Positions 23,247-32,121 of a DNA stretch of 64,000 nucleotides are shown here, in pieces. Below the pieces are notes generated by a model. It did not search any database, had not been told where the DNA came from, and saw only the letters and a program-made list of their open reading frames with translations. The stretch spans positions 2,787,258-2,851,257 of the forward strand of contig CP099863.1 in NCBI GenBank assembly GCA_024134725.1, in the 5' to 3' direction. Numbering within the stretch: the stretch's first letter is position 1; every line of letters starts with the position of its first letter. The translations under genes and the position numbers were made by a program. Source of the stretch: Bacillus sp. 1780r2a1. GTDB taxonomy: Bacteria; Bacillota; Bacilli; Bacillales; Bacillaceae_H.

Positions 23247-25392
23247 ATTTATTTGCAATTTCTTCTAGCTCATTAACTACAGAATCGTTTACTACGCGAG
23301 TAGAACCTAGTACTGTAAAATCCTTATAGCCGCTTAAAATATCAGCTGTGCCCGCTGGCAACTTGTCTGCATCTGTGAGGATAACTGGCACACCACGTTT
23401 TCCAGCTAAAATTGAGCCAGCTAGTGCATCTGGAAAATTAGTTCCCGCTGCAACATAAGCTTGTTTTGTATTGCCAAGCAGGTTCGTCACAACTTTTTGA
23501 TTTGTTGCATAGCGATGTTCTCCTGCATATCTTACTCGGTTAGCTGGAAGAGAATTATAAACTGTTGCATTTACTACCTGTTCAGAACCAATAACAATAG
23601 CTTCTGCTTTTCCTTCAAGCACTTGTGCTGTAGCTGCAGGAATTGAAGTTGGCCTTGTTAGTACAATAGGAATTCCTTCTTTCGCTGCATATGGAGCTAC
23701 TGATAGAGCATCTGGGAAGTTTTGTCCATTCACTACAATTACTTTTGAAGAATTTATTTGCTTAGCAATTGCCGCTGACGTTTCAAAACGATCTGCTCCT
23801 CCTAAACGCTGGACTTCCTTAGCACCTAACTGCTTAATTTCATCTAATACTGAATCTCGAATAACCCTTGAACTTCCTAATACAATTACTTTTTCAGGCT
23901 GTAAGCGCTGAAGCTCTGCTTTTACAGTTGGATGCAATTCATGACCTGTTGTTAGTAATAGTGGAGCATTTTCCTGAACTGCAAGAGGAGCTCCTGCTAG
24001 CGCATCTGGAAAATTCCCTCCTGCTGCAATGACAACTGTTCGAGCCGTAGTCCACCCTTCTCTTGCAATTTCTGCAGCTGTATCATATCGTTCTGGGCCT
24101 GCTAAACGCTTTGCTTCTCGCTTGTATTGCTGCGTGCGCTCTGCATTCCGATAATAAAAACGTAAAATTTGATCATAGGTTTGACCAGCTTTGGCACGAT
24201 AATAAGCTCCGTATTGACTCATTCCTACACCATGACCATATCCTAGACCTTTTAGTACTATTTCTTTATCAGTAGCATTTTGTTCTGTTACATAGTAACT
24301 TTTAATAAGGTTTACCCCAATAATTGGACGAATATCAGAAGCCTTTACATTGTTTAAGCTTAATGTTTTTACATTAAGTTTCCCTTCTGAATCAACATCA
24401 TCTTTTACAATAAACTTCACTTCTAAACTTCCCTTATTGTAACGATTACTAGCATTCTTTTCCGTGAATTCTAGTTTTGGGATTGAGAGAACCTTAATTT
24501 CTTTTCCTTTGTAATCTTTTTGCTGTAAATAAGTTTTGATATTATCAGTAATTTCCTTATCATTTTCTTTGATGGTGCTCCACCAATTTTTATAATGAAC
24601 TAAGTCTAAGTTCTCTGTGTCTATTTGCTGCTTTTTCACCGTTAAATTCCATGGATGTTTTGGATCATATGAATCCGTTTGAATTGGTAAATAAGGAAGC
24701 GGTGAGCCTGACCATGCATTAGCATTAGACTCCGTAACTCCACCATTGCTAGATGAATAAAGTGCGCTGATTAATTTCCCGTTATATGTAAGTGTCTGAC
24801 CATATGATTTTTCAACAGCTGCATTCGTATTAGCGTAGACTGTTTTGCCACCATATACTTGATATTGAATTGTATCATTAATTGTTTTGTTCAAATGCCC
24901 CATTGCATATGTGCGTGCTGCAATCGCTTGAGCCGTTAGTGACTCTACAGGCCAACTTGGAATCATTTCGTTAGGAACGACTCCCTTCAAATACTCCTCC
25001 ATTGATACGTGGTTAATTGGTTGTACGTATTCGTTACTTTCAATCACAAAATCAAAACTTCCACTATACACTCTTCCCTCAATAAGCGTTTCTGCTGTTT
25101 GATTAGTGTATAGCTTAAAGGTTGTATCTTCCTTTAATTTGGTCGTTCCTTTATATAAAGAAATTTTCCCTTGTTCTACCTTTAAGCGATAGGTCTGATT
25201 AGCTTCTAAACGAACTCCTTCATAAGATGTTGCTGCATCTTCTGACGTTTGAATTTGAATTTCTTTTTTGTTTTTTAGATAATTTTTTAGCTGGACGCTT
25301 ATAGTTGGATTCGTTTCAGCTTTCACATTTACCATGGAATAACTCGAACTAAGCATGAACATAACAACTAAAGCAGCAAGTACTTTTTTCAT
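23245..25392 (-). CDS. SpoIID/LytB-domain wall protein with three CWB2 repeats
   Basis: A 715-residue secreted protein. The signal peptide ends near KAE (26). A SpoIID/LytB domain occupies about 125-410 (MEEYLKGVVPNEM, AQAIAARTYA, YGHGVGMSQYGA). Three CWB2 (cell wall binding 2) repeats fill 425-715, each with a NFPDAL core. It is an amidase-enhancer type protein acting on peptidoglycan. B. subtilis LytB has wall-binding and SpoIID parts in the opposite order. ATG follows CAAGGAGG. No amidase (LytC-like) gene is adjacent. Confidence 0.9.
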   Translation of the reverse strand: MKKVLAALVVMFMLSSSYSMVNVKAETNPTISVQLKNYLKNKKEIQIQTSEDAATSYEGVRLEANQTYRLKVEQGKISLYKGTTKLKEDTTFKLYTNQTAETLIEGRVYSGSFDFVIESNEYVQPINHVSMEEYLKGVVPNEMIPSWPVESLTAQAIAARTYAMGHLNKTINDTIQYQVYGGKTVYANTNAAVEKSYGQTLTYNGKLISALYSSSNGGVTESNANAWSGSPLPYLPIQTDSYDPKHPWNLTVKKQQIDTENLDLVHYKNWWSTIKENDKEITDNIKTYLQQKDYKGKEIKVLSIPKLEFTEKNASNRYNKGSLEVKFIVKDDVDSEGKLNVKTLSLNNVKASDIRPIIGVNLIKSYYVTEQNATDKEIVLKGLGYGHGVGMSQYGAYYRAKAGQTYDQILRFYYRNAERTQQYKREAKRLAGPERYDTAAEIAREGWTTARTVVIAAGGNFPDALAGAPLAVQENAPLLLTTGHELHPTVKAELQRLQPEKVIVLGSSRVIRDSVLDEIKQLGAKEVQRLGGADRFETSAAIAKQINSSKVIVVNGQNFPDALSVAPYAAKEGIPIVLTRPTSIPAATAQVLEGKAEAIVIGSEQVVNATVYNSLPANRVRYAGEHRYATNQKVVTNLLGNTKQAYVAAGTNFPDALAGSILAGKRGVPVILTDADKLPAGTADILSGYKDFTVLGSTRVVNDSVVNELEEIANK

Positions 25393-25673
25393 ACGTTCCT
25401 CCTTGACATAAATAAATCTATGAATCTTTTAAACTTTTTATCGGACAAAAGGAGGGTTTTTTAATCTTTTTTATCTATATATTCCAAAAAAATAAAGTGA
25501 ATTTCAAATCTACATAACTTTATACCTAATTAATATGACAGAAAATACTCTATTTTTTTACTTTTTATCGTAAAGATTACTGGTTCAAAAATAGGGAATA
25601 AAATTGATATATGTTTTTAATATTACATATGTACATTCATTATGGATTGAGGTTTTAAAGGAGTGCTTTATAG

Positions 25674-26192
25674 ATGACAGTTGAACAAATACCTTGCAGT
25701 GTATCAAGAGTTGTAAAATCGCAGCATATCTTCCCTAATGATTTAAATAATCACCATACGTTATTTGGAGGGAAAATTGTAGCGGATATGGACATGATCG
25801 CATCATTATCTGCTACAAAACATTCAAGAAAGCCATGCGTTACAGCATCGATTGATCACGTCGATTTTATTGAACCTGTGACGGAAGAAGATTTCATATC
25901 ATATGAGTCTTTTGTTGTACTAACTGGTAAAAGCTCAATGATTATCTTTGTAAAAGTAATCGCTGAGCATTTAATTACAGGTGTTAAACGAATTGCAGCG
26001 ACTTCTTTCTTAACGTTTGTTGCTTTAGAAGGTGGAAAGCCTGCTATTGTGCCAAAGGTTGTAGCTCAAACTGAAGAAGAAAAAAGCCTACAAGCGATTG
26101 CATTAGAACGCAAAAATAATAAGCGTACACAAATTGAACAAAGTAAATCCGTAGCAAAAATTCTTTCAAAAACATTGCGCAGCAGTAACTGA
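25674..26192 (+). CDS. Hotdog-fold acyl-CoA thioesterase (YkhA-like)
   Basis: A 172-residue hotdog thioesterase of the BFIT/Acot family. The catalytic-region motif NNHHTLFGGKIVADMD is near residue 24, and DHVDFIEPV marks the second strand. It would hydrolyse acyl-CoAs in the cytoplasm. The ATG follows AAAGGAG. Monocistronic with its own terminator. The closest B. subtilis counterpart is YkhA. Confidence 0.93.
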   Translation: MTVEQIPCSVSRVVKSQHIFPNDLNNHHTLFGGKIVADMDMIASLSATKHSRKPCVTASIDHVDFIEPVTEEDFISYESFVVLTGKSSMIIFVKVIAEHLITGVKRIAATSFLTFVALEGGKPAIVPKVVAQTEEEKSLQAIALERKNNKRTQIEQSKSVAKILSKTLRSSN

Positions 26193-26223
26193 AAAGAGTC
26201 CCCATTATAGGGACTCTTTTCAG
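26189..26223. terminator. Bidirectional terminator
   Basis: A perfect inverted repeat (CTGAAAAGAGTCCC and its complement) surrounds a 7-base loop between convergent genes. Confidence 0.88.
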
Positions 26224-26267
26224 TTAAAAATAAATTTAATATGCGTTTGCGTTTCGAATGATTTCTT

Positions 26268-27029
26268 TTATCCTTTTTTCTCTTTTAACAAGTTATTTGC
26301 AAAAATCGCCATCGCTTCTTTTAAAAATTCAGCTAACCCTTCTCCGAATTGGTCAATGTTACTTTGAAACCTTTCATCTTGAACATATAGTTCCCCTAAT
26401 CCTTGAAATGCCTCTGGTGAATACGTCGTAAAATTACGATTCAAAAAGTCATACCATTCTTGTATTGCTTTTTGAACAGGTTCTGATGATGATGATTCAT
26501 TCATCAACTTAGCTAACTTTTTATAAATCTCATTTGCTTCTGCTGCTAAATCCGCTTGTTCGTCTTTCGTCATCCCTCTAACTTTTTTATTCGCTTCGTT
26601 TACTTTTTCGTTCCCCCATCGCTTTTTAGCTTCTTCTTCATACGGATTTTCACTAAAATCAAAACCTTCAAATCTTTGCTTATTAGTCATTGATTTTTCT
26701 CCTTTCATTGACTTAATCGTTTGTTCAGTCATGGCAATCATACGATTAAGTCGATTTCTTTTTTCAATTAGAAGCTGTTGATGTAACTCTAACGCTTCTT
26801 GTTTATTAAAGGAAGGATCATAAATGACTGCTTTAATTTCTTTTAACGAAAGCCCTAGTTCTTTAAATAATAAGATTTGTTGCAGCATTTCTAAATCTTC
26901 TTCAACATATAGCCGGTATCCTGATTCAGTTACCTCAGTAGGCTTCAATAAATCGATATCATCGTAATGATGAAGGGTGCGTATACTAATACCAGCTAAG
27001 CTAGCTACTTCCTTTACCTGCATGGCCAT
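26268..27029 (-). CDS. MerR-family regulator with TipAS domain (Mta-like)
   Basis: A 253-residue regulator. The N-terminal MerR winged helix (1-75; SIRTLHHYDDIDLLKP, GYRLY) and dimerisation helix precede a C-terminal TipAS antibiotic-sensing domain (about 120-253). The architecture matches B. subtilis Mta, an activator of multidrug transporters. I start at ATG 27027-27029, seven bases after GGAGGG; a TTG two codons upstream is less likely. The promoter has the long 19-bp spacer typical of MerR targets, so it is probably autoregulated. No transporter is adjacent. Confidence 0.92.
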   Translation of the reverse strand: MAMQVKEVASLAGISIRTLHHYDDIDLLKPTEVTESGYRLYVEEDLEMLQQILLFKELGLSLKEIKAVIYDPSFNKQEALELHQQLLIEKRNRLNRMIAMTEQTIKSMKGEKSMTNKQRFEGFDFSENPYEEEAKKRWGNEKVNEANKKVRGMTKDEQADLAAEANEIYKKLAKLMNESSSSEPVQKAIQEWYDFLNRNFTTYSPEAFQGLGELYVQDERFQSNIDQFGEGLAEFLKEAMAIFANNLLKEKKG

Positions 27030-27054
27030 TTTCAATCCCTCCTCTTAATTAGTA

Positions 27055-27085
27055 ACGATAAAGTATAACGTAGCGTGAGAGTCAA
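27055..27085 (-). promoter_or_regulatory. MerR-type promoter with 19-bp spacer
   Basis: A -35 TTGACT (27080-27085) and a -10 TATCGT (27055-27060) are separated by 19 bp containing a CTCACG...CGTTAT partial dyad, the classic layout of MerR-activated promoters. Confidence 0.65.
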
Positions 27086-27489
27086 TACTTTTCACCATTT
27101 ATGTAAGAATTCTTTCTAAGAATCAGTTCTGTCAATCCCCCCACTGCAATTCCCACAGTATATGCAATTATGTCACTCCAAAGAAAACCGTAGCCTAAAA
27201 TTAGTCCTCCTAAAGTAGTGTGTCTAAGGTGTACAATCCACTCTTCTTGGTAGAGCTGACTACATTCAATGCCATAACAAAATAAAATTGATATTACAAT
27301 AATTCGAATGGTACTAGCTGTTTTATATACACTGGAAAATCCAAGAAAAATCATTATCGCCCAAAGGGTATCCCCTATATACATCCTTAAAAAAGCGGGC
27401 AAATACTCTTGAAACACCCGTGTCGATAGCCCTAGTAGAGCTATTATTAAACATAAACAAGCATAGATAACTCTATTTCTATTGTTCAT
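27082..27489 (-). CDS. DUF2809 family membrane protein
   Basis: A 135-residue integral membrane protein with four predicted helices and the DUF2809 hallmarks: LGLSTR near the N-terminus and GDTLWAIMIFLGF. The function of the family is unknown. The ATG follows AAAAGGGGAAATTA. Its 3' end overlaps the region just upstream of the Mta-like promoter. Confidence 0.85.
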   Translation of the reverse strand: MNNRNRVIYACLCLIIALLGLSTRVFQEYLPAFLRMYIGDTLWAIMIFLGFSSVYKTASTIRIIVISILFCYGIECSQLYQEEWIVHLRHTTLGGLILGYGFLWSDIIAYTVGIAVGGLTELILRKNSYINGEKY

Positions 27490-27519
27490 TAATTTCCCCT
27501 TTTTATGACTGAATTCAAA

Positions 27520-27545
27520 ACAAAAAGCACTTTTATCAAGTGCTT
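27520..27545 (-). terminator. Terminator of the 92-aa gene
   Basis: An AGCACTT/AAGTGCT stem with a UUUUG tail on the minus strand overlaps the end of the gene. Confidence 0.75.
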
Positions 27546-27824
27546 CTATTTCTTATTATAATAGATTTTTAAATTCTCTAGCTCATTAGCAGATTTAAAT
27601 TTTTTATTCGTCAAAATATGATGGTTTGAAAACAATTTTTTTACTTCTTCGCTGTTTTTCCCAAGTAATGTTGTCAAATTAGTCATCATTTGAAGATATT
27701 GTTCATCGGTTATTTGCTGAGTTGCATGGAGGCAGCTTCCTACTAAATAAGCTAGAGCTGAATTATCTATATTAATAGTAATATCTACTTTTGCGTTTCC
27801 ACTATCACTTACTAAGCTTTTCAT
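27546..27824 (-). CDS. Hypothetical protein with SGNxxVxI motif, 92 aa
   Basis: I do not recognise this protein. It opens with a beta-rich SGNAKVDITINIDNSAL segment, followed by helices. The upstream small gene shares the SGN-S/A-x-V-x-I motif, so the two may form a pair of structural, perhaps spore-associated, proteins. The ATG follows GGGGAGG. No signal peptide. Confidence 0.7.
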   Translation of the reverse strand: MKSLVSDSGNAKVDITINIDNSALAYLVGSCLHATQQITDEQYLQMMTNLTTLLGKNSEEVKKLFSNHHILTNKKFKSANELENLKIYYNKK

Positions 27825-27912
27825 GATAAACCTCCCCGTACTAACCGCTATTCACTCTTCACTAGCCCAAGCGAATTTCCACTACACCCGCTGACTAAAG
27901 AGTCCCCTTAAT

Positions 27913-28107
27913 TTAAAAGATTAAGCCGCTATCAGACTGATCTAGCTTCTGAGACTGTTTTGATCTTTTTCCTTGTCCTAGGTTAATATTAACGCTGGAG
28001 TTTCCACTGTTGCTAATGATGTTTTTATTTCCATCCTCATTGTTTGTGCCCCCATTTGGACGAAAATCTGGATTTATTTGTGGCCTTCTGCGCGGATTAT
28101 TCATCAT
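27913..28107 (-). CDS. Small Asn/Ser-rich hypothetical protein, 64 aa
   Basis: A 64-residue disordered, Asn/Arg-rich protein (RRRPQINPDF) with a central SNSGNSSVNINLGQG motif shared with the downstream gene. AAAGGGG precedes two adjacent ATGs; either may serve. The composition resembles small Bacillus spore-coat or coat-associated proteins, but there is no specific match I can name. Confidence 0.65.
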   Translation of the reverse strand: MMNNPRRRPQINPDFRPNGGTNNEDGNKNIISNSGNSSVNINLGQGKRSKQSQKLDQSDSGLIF

Positions 28108-28240
28108 AACTTCCCCTTTCTAATTATGTTTAATACTTATGTTCTACTATATGTAATGGGAATTTATCACGTATAGGTGTTTGCCTTAGGACAATCGTGG
28201 AGTTTTGTCCCAAAGTTTCTAGATACAAGCCTGTTTTCAA

Positions 28241-28267
28241 TAAAAAAGACGGCCATACTTGGCCGCC
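28241..28267 (-). terminator. Terminator of the SUFU-like gene
   Basis: A GACGGCCA/TGGCCGCC stem with one wobble pair and a six-U tail on the minus strand. Confidence 0.8.
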
Positions 28268-28278
28268 TCCTTTTATCC

Positions 28279-28857
28279 TTATACTACCGTTCGACGTTCT
28301 AAATTAAATACATTCACTCGTTCATCGTCGAATCGGCTTAGCAGAGAGTCCACTCCATATTCTAATGCAAAAGCTCGCTCATTTTCAGAGATTGGGACCG
28401 CTTGTAAAAATGCAACTTTTTTATCTGATAACTCGATAGTAGAGAATGTGTCCCATAAAAATGGCGGAATCAATAAAATATGCTGCATATGAAGGCTATG
28501 GTCGAAAGAAGTAATAATGTCTTTATAAATTGCTCCAGGAAAGATTGAAACGTGCGACTTCATCATATGAAATACACACTTGCTTAAAATTTGCGGGAAA
28601 AGTTCAAATGAAGAATGACATGCCCCTACAATTTCAATGCGAAGTGGAATACCACCAACCGTGTATCCTGTTGGACAATGATATCCTCCTAATGTTGCGT
28701 ATGCAGTTAATTCTGATCGCGGATGATTGCCTGTTGCTAAAACATGCACGCTGTGTGTTTTTTTTGCATCTTCAAATTCATCAATGCGATCCTTCCCTCC
28801 AAAAACTTCAACTGCTTTATGTATAATTTTCTCATCGTCTTTTGAATAATTAGTCAT
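28279..28857 (-). CDS. Suppressor-of-fused (SUFU)-like domain protein
   Basis: A 192-residue cytoplasmic protein. The pattern VEVFGGKDRIDEF near the start, VHVLATGNHP and AYATLGGYHC match bacterial SUFU-family proteins such as B. subtilis YqcF-like antitoxins/immunity proteins. No partner toxin gene is adjacent, so it is either an orphan immunity protein or has another role. I start at ATG 28855-28857 after AAGGAGG; a TTG just before it is less likely. Confidence 0.75.
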   Translation of the reverse strand: MTNYSKDDEKIIHKAVEVFGGKDRIDEFEDAKKTHSVHVLATGNHPRSELTAYATLGGYHCPTGYTVGGIPLRIEIVGACHSSFELFPQILSKCVFHMMKSHVSIFPGAIYKDIITSFDHSLHMQHILLIPPFLWDTFSTIELSDKKVAFLQAVPISENERAFALEYGVDSLLSRFDDERVNVFNLERRTVV

Positions 28858-29187
28858 CAAAAAGCCTCCTTGCTATCAAGCTTACAAAGCCTCTACTGTA
28901 CAGGATATACTACCAAACGAAAAATCGATAGCAATACGATAATTTGTGAACAAAATGTTATCTGTTCGTAACATATCCTTTAAAAACCAACTTCACATTT
29001 TCTTTTTACTACTTCTTCTAAACCATAGGCAAGTTCCCAATCAAAAGAAGCTGAATATACTGTGCTAGATAAATTGAGAATTGAACATGTGATATTATTT
29101 TCCATTGCCTTTATACACTGGTCATGTCTCAGATATTTTTGGAATATAGATAAAAACTCACTCTTATTCTTTCAGGAGGACTATTTC
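28858..29187. other. Divergent intergenic region SUFU-like / zupT
   Basis: 330 bases. The plus-strand frame of zupT is open here but has no start signals. I see no zinc-type (Zur-like) palindrome or other clear element. Confidence 0.5.
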
Positions 29188-29991
29188 ATGACTGAACATT
29201 TATTACTAGCCTTTGGTTTAACATTAATGGCAGGTCTAGCAACAGGAATAGGAAGTATTTTAGCTTTTTTTGTATCTACAACGAATACAAAATTTCTATC
29301 AATTGCACTCGGCTTTTCAGCTGGTGTTATGATTTATGTATCCATGATTGAAATTTTTGTAAAAGCACAGGATGCACTTGTAGGATCACTTGGTAAAGTA
29401 TCTGGAAATTGGGTAACAGTTGGTGGTTTTTTTGCTGGAATGCTCTTAATTGCAATGATTGATAAATTCGTACCAAAGCAAGGAAACCCCCATGAACTAA
29501 AAACCGTAGAAGATATGAAGAAACCAGAAGTAAAAGACACTGCTCTCTTAAAGATGGGTACATTTACCGCTTTAGCAATCGCTATTCATAATTTCCCTGA
29601 AGGAATTGCTACGTTTACGTCGACTCTTCAAGATCCTTCTTTAGGAATAGCGATTGCAGTAGCAATTGCTATTCACAACATTCCTGAAGGAATTGCTGTT
29701 TCAGTGCCGGTTTATTTTGCAACAGGTGATAAAAAGAAAGCATTTAAACTCTCTTTTTTGTCAGGTCTTTCAGAGCCTTTAGGAGCTATCGCTGCATATT
29801 TCTTACTCATGCCTTTTTTGAACGACGTTATGTTCGGAGTGATATTTGCCGCAGTTGCAGGAATTATGGTCTTTATTTCTTTAGATGAACTTTTACCTGC
29901 TGCTCAGCGATATGATGAGGCTCACCTTTCTATTTATGGACTTATCGGCGGAATGGCTATCATGGCTATTAGTCTTCTTCTATTCATATAG
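29188..29991 (+). CDS. zupT: ZIP-family zinc transporter ZupT
   Basis: A 267-residue ZIP transporter with eight predicted membrane helices and the two metal-binding signatures HNFPEGIATF and HNIPEGIAVS. It would import zinc and possibly other divalent metals. I start at ATG 29188 behind CAGGAGG; the frame is open 42 codons upstream but unsupported. A short variable loop before the HN motifs is typical. It shares a bidirectional terminator with the convergent peptidase gene. Confidence 0.94.
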   Translation: MTEHLLLAFGLTLMAGLATGIGSILAFFVSTTNTKFLSIALGFSAGVMIYVSMIEIFVKAQDALVGSLGKVSGNWVTVGGFFAGMLLIAMIDKFVPKQGNPHELKTVEDMKKPEVKDTALLKMGTFTALAIAIHNFPEGIATFTSTLQDPSLGIAIAVAIAIHNIPEGIAVSVPVYFATGDKKKAFKLSFLSGLSEPLGAIAAYFLLMPFLNDVMFGVIFAAVAGIMVFISLDELLPAAQRYDEAHLSIYGLIGGMAIMAISLLLFI

Positions 29992-30020
29992 AAAAACCCC
30001 CTTTTAAAAGGGGGTTTTTC
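29991..30020. terminator. Bidirectional terminator
   Basis: A perfect 30-bp palindrome centred on CCTTTTAAAAGG with poly-A and poly-T arms lies between convergent genes. Confidence 0.92.
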
Positions 30021-31124
30021 TTACAGTTTAATAATTTGTAACTTCTTAGGATACTTCGTTAACGTTTTATTTCCATCTTTCGTAATAACTACATCATCTT
30101 CAATACGTATTCCACCAACGTTAGGGATATAAACGCCCGGCTCAATGGTATAAACCATGCCTTCTTTTAGTATGTCATCATTGGTACGGTTCATAGAAGG
30201 AAATTCGTGTACACTAATTCCTAGCCCGTGACCTAGTCGATGTGGGAAGTATTCTCCGTATCCTGCTTCTGAAATAAGATTACGCGCAATCATGTCTAAG
30301 TCCCCAATCCTTGTACCAGGCTTGGATGCAGATAAAGCAGCTTCTAACGCTTTATTAACCGTCTCATACATATGCTGTTGCTTTTCAGAAATTTCCCCGA
30401 ATGCCACTGTTCGCGTAATATCCGAACAATATCCATCTAACACAACGCCTAAGTCAAATAAAACCATGTCACCTTTTTTTAGTGTACGTAACCCAGGATT
30501 GCCATGAGGGTCACCCGTTTTTTCTCCAAATAAAACCATTGTAGAGAACGACATCTCGCGAATACCTTTTCGCTTTAATTCATATTCAATTTTAGCAAGA
30601 ACGTCCATTTCCGTAACGCCTTCTTTTAAAGCAGATACACCTACTTCAACACCATAATCAGCGAGAGCTGCTGCTTCTTGTAAAATGTCGATTTCTGCTT
30701 GCGTTTTCACTACCCTTAATTCGTTCATTTTTTCTTCTACGCTTTCAAATACAACATCTTGATACAATGTTTTTAACTCTTCACTTCGCAGGAAAGATAG
30801 CTGCTCTTTTTCAACTGCTAAACGATCAATAGTATTAATTTCTCTTTTATGTAATGCAGCATGAATTAGCTCCCAAGGGTTTTCATGATCTTCATATCCA
30901 ACAACATCATATTGCCACCCTGCACTTTTTGCTTGATTAACTTCCATAAAAGGACAAACAAGTAAAGGTTCAGTATTTGGAAATACAAATAGACCTAAAA
31001 GTCGTTCATGTGGATCCGTATAAAAATTTGTTAAATAAAATACATTTTCTGTTGAAGAAATAAATGCAGCATCATAGCTTTTTTCAGAAAGCCAAGAAGC
31101 CACGTTACTTAAGCGTTCATTCAT
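30021..31124 (-). CDS. Xaa-Pro dipeptidase-like M24B metallopeptidase
   Basis: A 367-residue pita-bread peptidase. A creatinase-like N-domain (1-125) precedes the catalytic domain with the dinuclear metal ligands in order: Asp in LFDLGV, Asp in CSDITRT, His in RLGHGLG, Glu in TIEPGVY and Glu in IRIEDDV. It would cleave Xaa-Pro dipeptides in the cytoplasm and resembles B. subtilis YkvY/YqhT. The start follows AAAGGAAG. Confidence 0.93.
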   Translation of the reverse strand: MNERLSNVASWLSEKSYDAAFISSTENVFYLTNFYTDPHERLLGLFVFPNTEPLLVCPFMEVNQAKSAGWQYDVVGYEDHENPWELIHAALHKREINTIDRLAVEKEQLSFLRSEELKTLYQDVVFESVEEKMNELRVVKTQAEIDILQEAAALADYGVEVGVSALKEGVTEMDVLAKIEYELKRKGIREMSFSTMVLFGEKTGDPHGNPGLRTLKKGDMVLFDLGVVLDGYCSDITRTVAFGEISEKQQHMYETVNKALEAALSASKPGTRIGDLDMIARNLISEAGYGEYFPHRLGHGLGISVHEFPSMNRTNDDILKEGMVYTIEPGVYIPNVGGIRIEDDVVITKDGNKTLTKYPKKLQIIKL

Positions 31125-31227
31125 CGCATATAACTTCCTTTCTTAATCTCTTAAAGCTATTATACCATAATTTCACTACTTTCTCGACTAGTGAAACAAC
31201 GCCTTTAGGCGTAAAAGACATTCTAGT

Positions 31228-31875
31228 TTATATACTATTTTGTACTGATTCCCTAGGTTGAATAATTACTTTTTTAAGCCATTGATTATTATACTGATAA
31301 ACAAGGTGGTAATCTCCTCCGGTAAAGTATTGTTTCTCAAGCATCTCTTGGTTGTTTAAAAAGCCTGGGTCACCAATAAAATAGTTTCCTTCTTTTAATG
31401 TAAACGTTTGAATAAACGAACTTACTCCTTCTCCATCTACATCATCATCGATGACTATTTCAACAGAATTGCCATTGCTATGAAAATCAAATTCACCTGT
31501 TTGATCGAGCCGTACGACCGGTACATTAAACTCGCCTACTTTTAAAAATTGTTCCATTCCCTTCAAAACTTCAGATTCATGATCATCAAATAACAGGTAG
31601 TAGTTAAACTTATATCCATCTGCCTGGAGCATGTTTGCAATTAATTCAAAATGCTCTTTGCTTTGCTCATCATCAAACATGACAATGAATGATTCGTGAT
31701 AAGATACCATTTGAAAAGGCGTCATTACCTTCTCTTTAAATCGTAACTTCAACTGTTCACATCGCTTTCCCGTCACTTTTGCTCCTTTAATTGTTCCCAC
31801 TCCATATGTTTTCCAGTGTGAAACAGCTTTTTGTGGAATAACGACTATATTTGAAGATGATACGTATAAGCTCAT
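31228..31875 (-). CDS. Hypothetical protein, 215 aa
   Basis: I do not recognise this protein. It is a soluble, mixed alpha/beta protein with many aromatic and acidic residues (VEIVIDDDVDGEG) and no signal peptide. ATG 31873-31875 follows AAAGGAG. It is monocistronic; a weak hairpin ACGCC/GGCGT lies downstream. Function unknown. Confidence 0.8.
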   Translation of the reverse strand: MSLYVSSSNIVVIPQKAVSHWKTYGVGTIKGAKVTGKRCEQLKLRFKEKVMTPFQMVSYHESFIVMFDDEQSKEHFELIANMLQADGYKFNYYLLFDDHESEVLKGMEQFLKVGEFNVPVVRLDQTGEFDFHSNGNSVEIVIDDDVDGEGVSSFIQTFTLKEGNYFIGDPGFLNNQEMLEKQYFTGGDYHLVYQYNNQWLKKVIIQPRESVQNSI

Positions 31876-32121
31876 TTATCCATCTCCTTTGCCATTCTGC
31901 ATTTTTTCACCTTTTACTAATTAGAGACTTTTGGCTCATTCACCTGCAAAAAACGTATAAATTCATTAAAACCTTTTTGTTTGCTTCAATCTTACATAAT
32001 ACATACCTAGCTTTTACGGTTAAAATGGCTAATACTTGCTAATCATAGAATGTGATGGTAATTTTATATAAGAATATAATTGCTATACTTTTCAATTACT
32101 TTAAAATGATAGGTGAGAATA

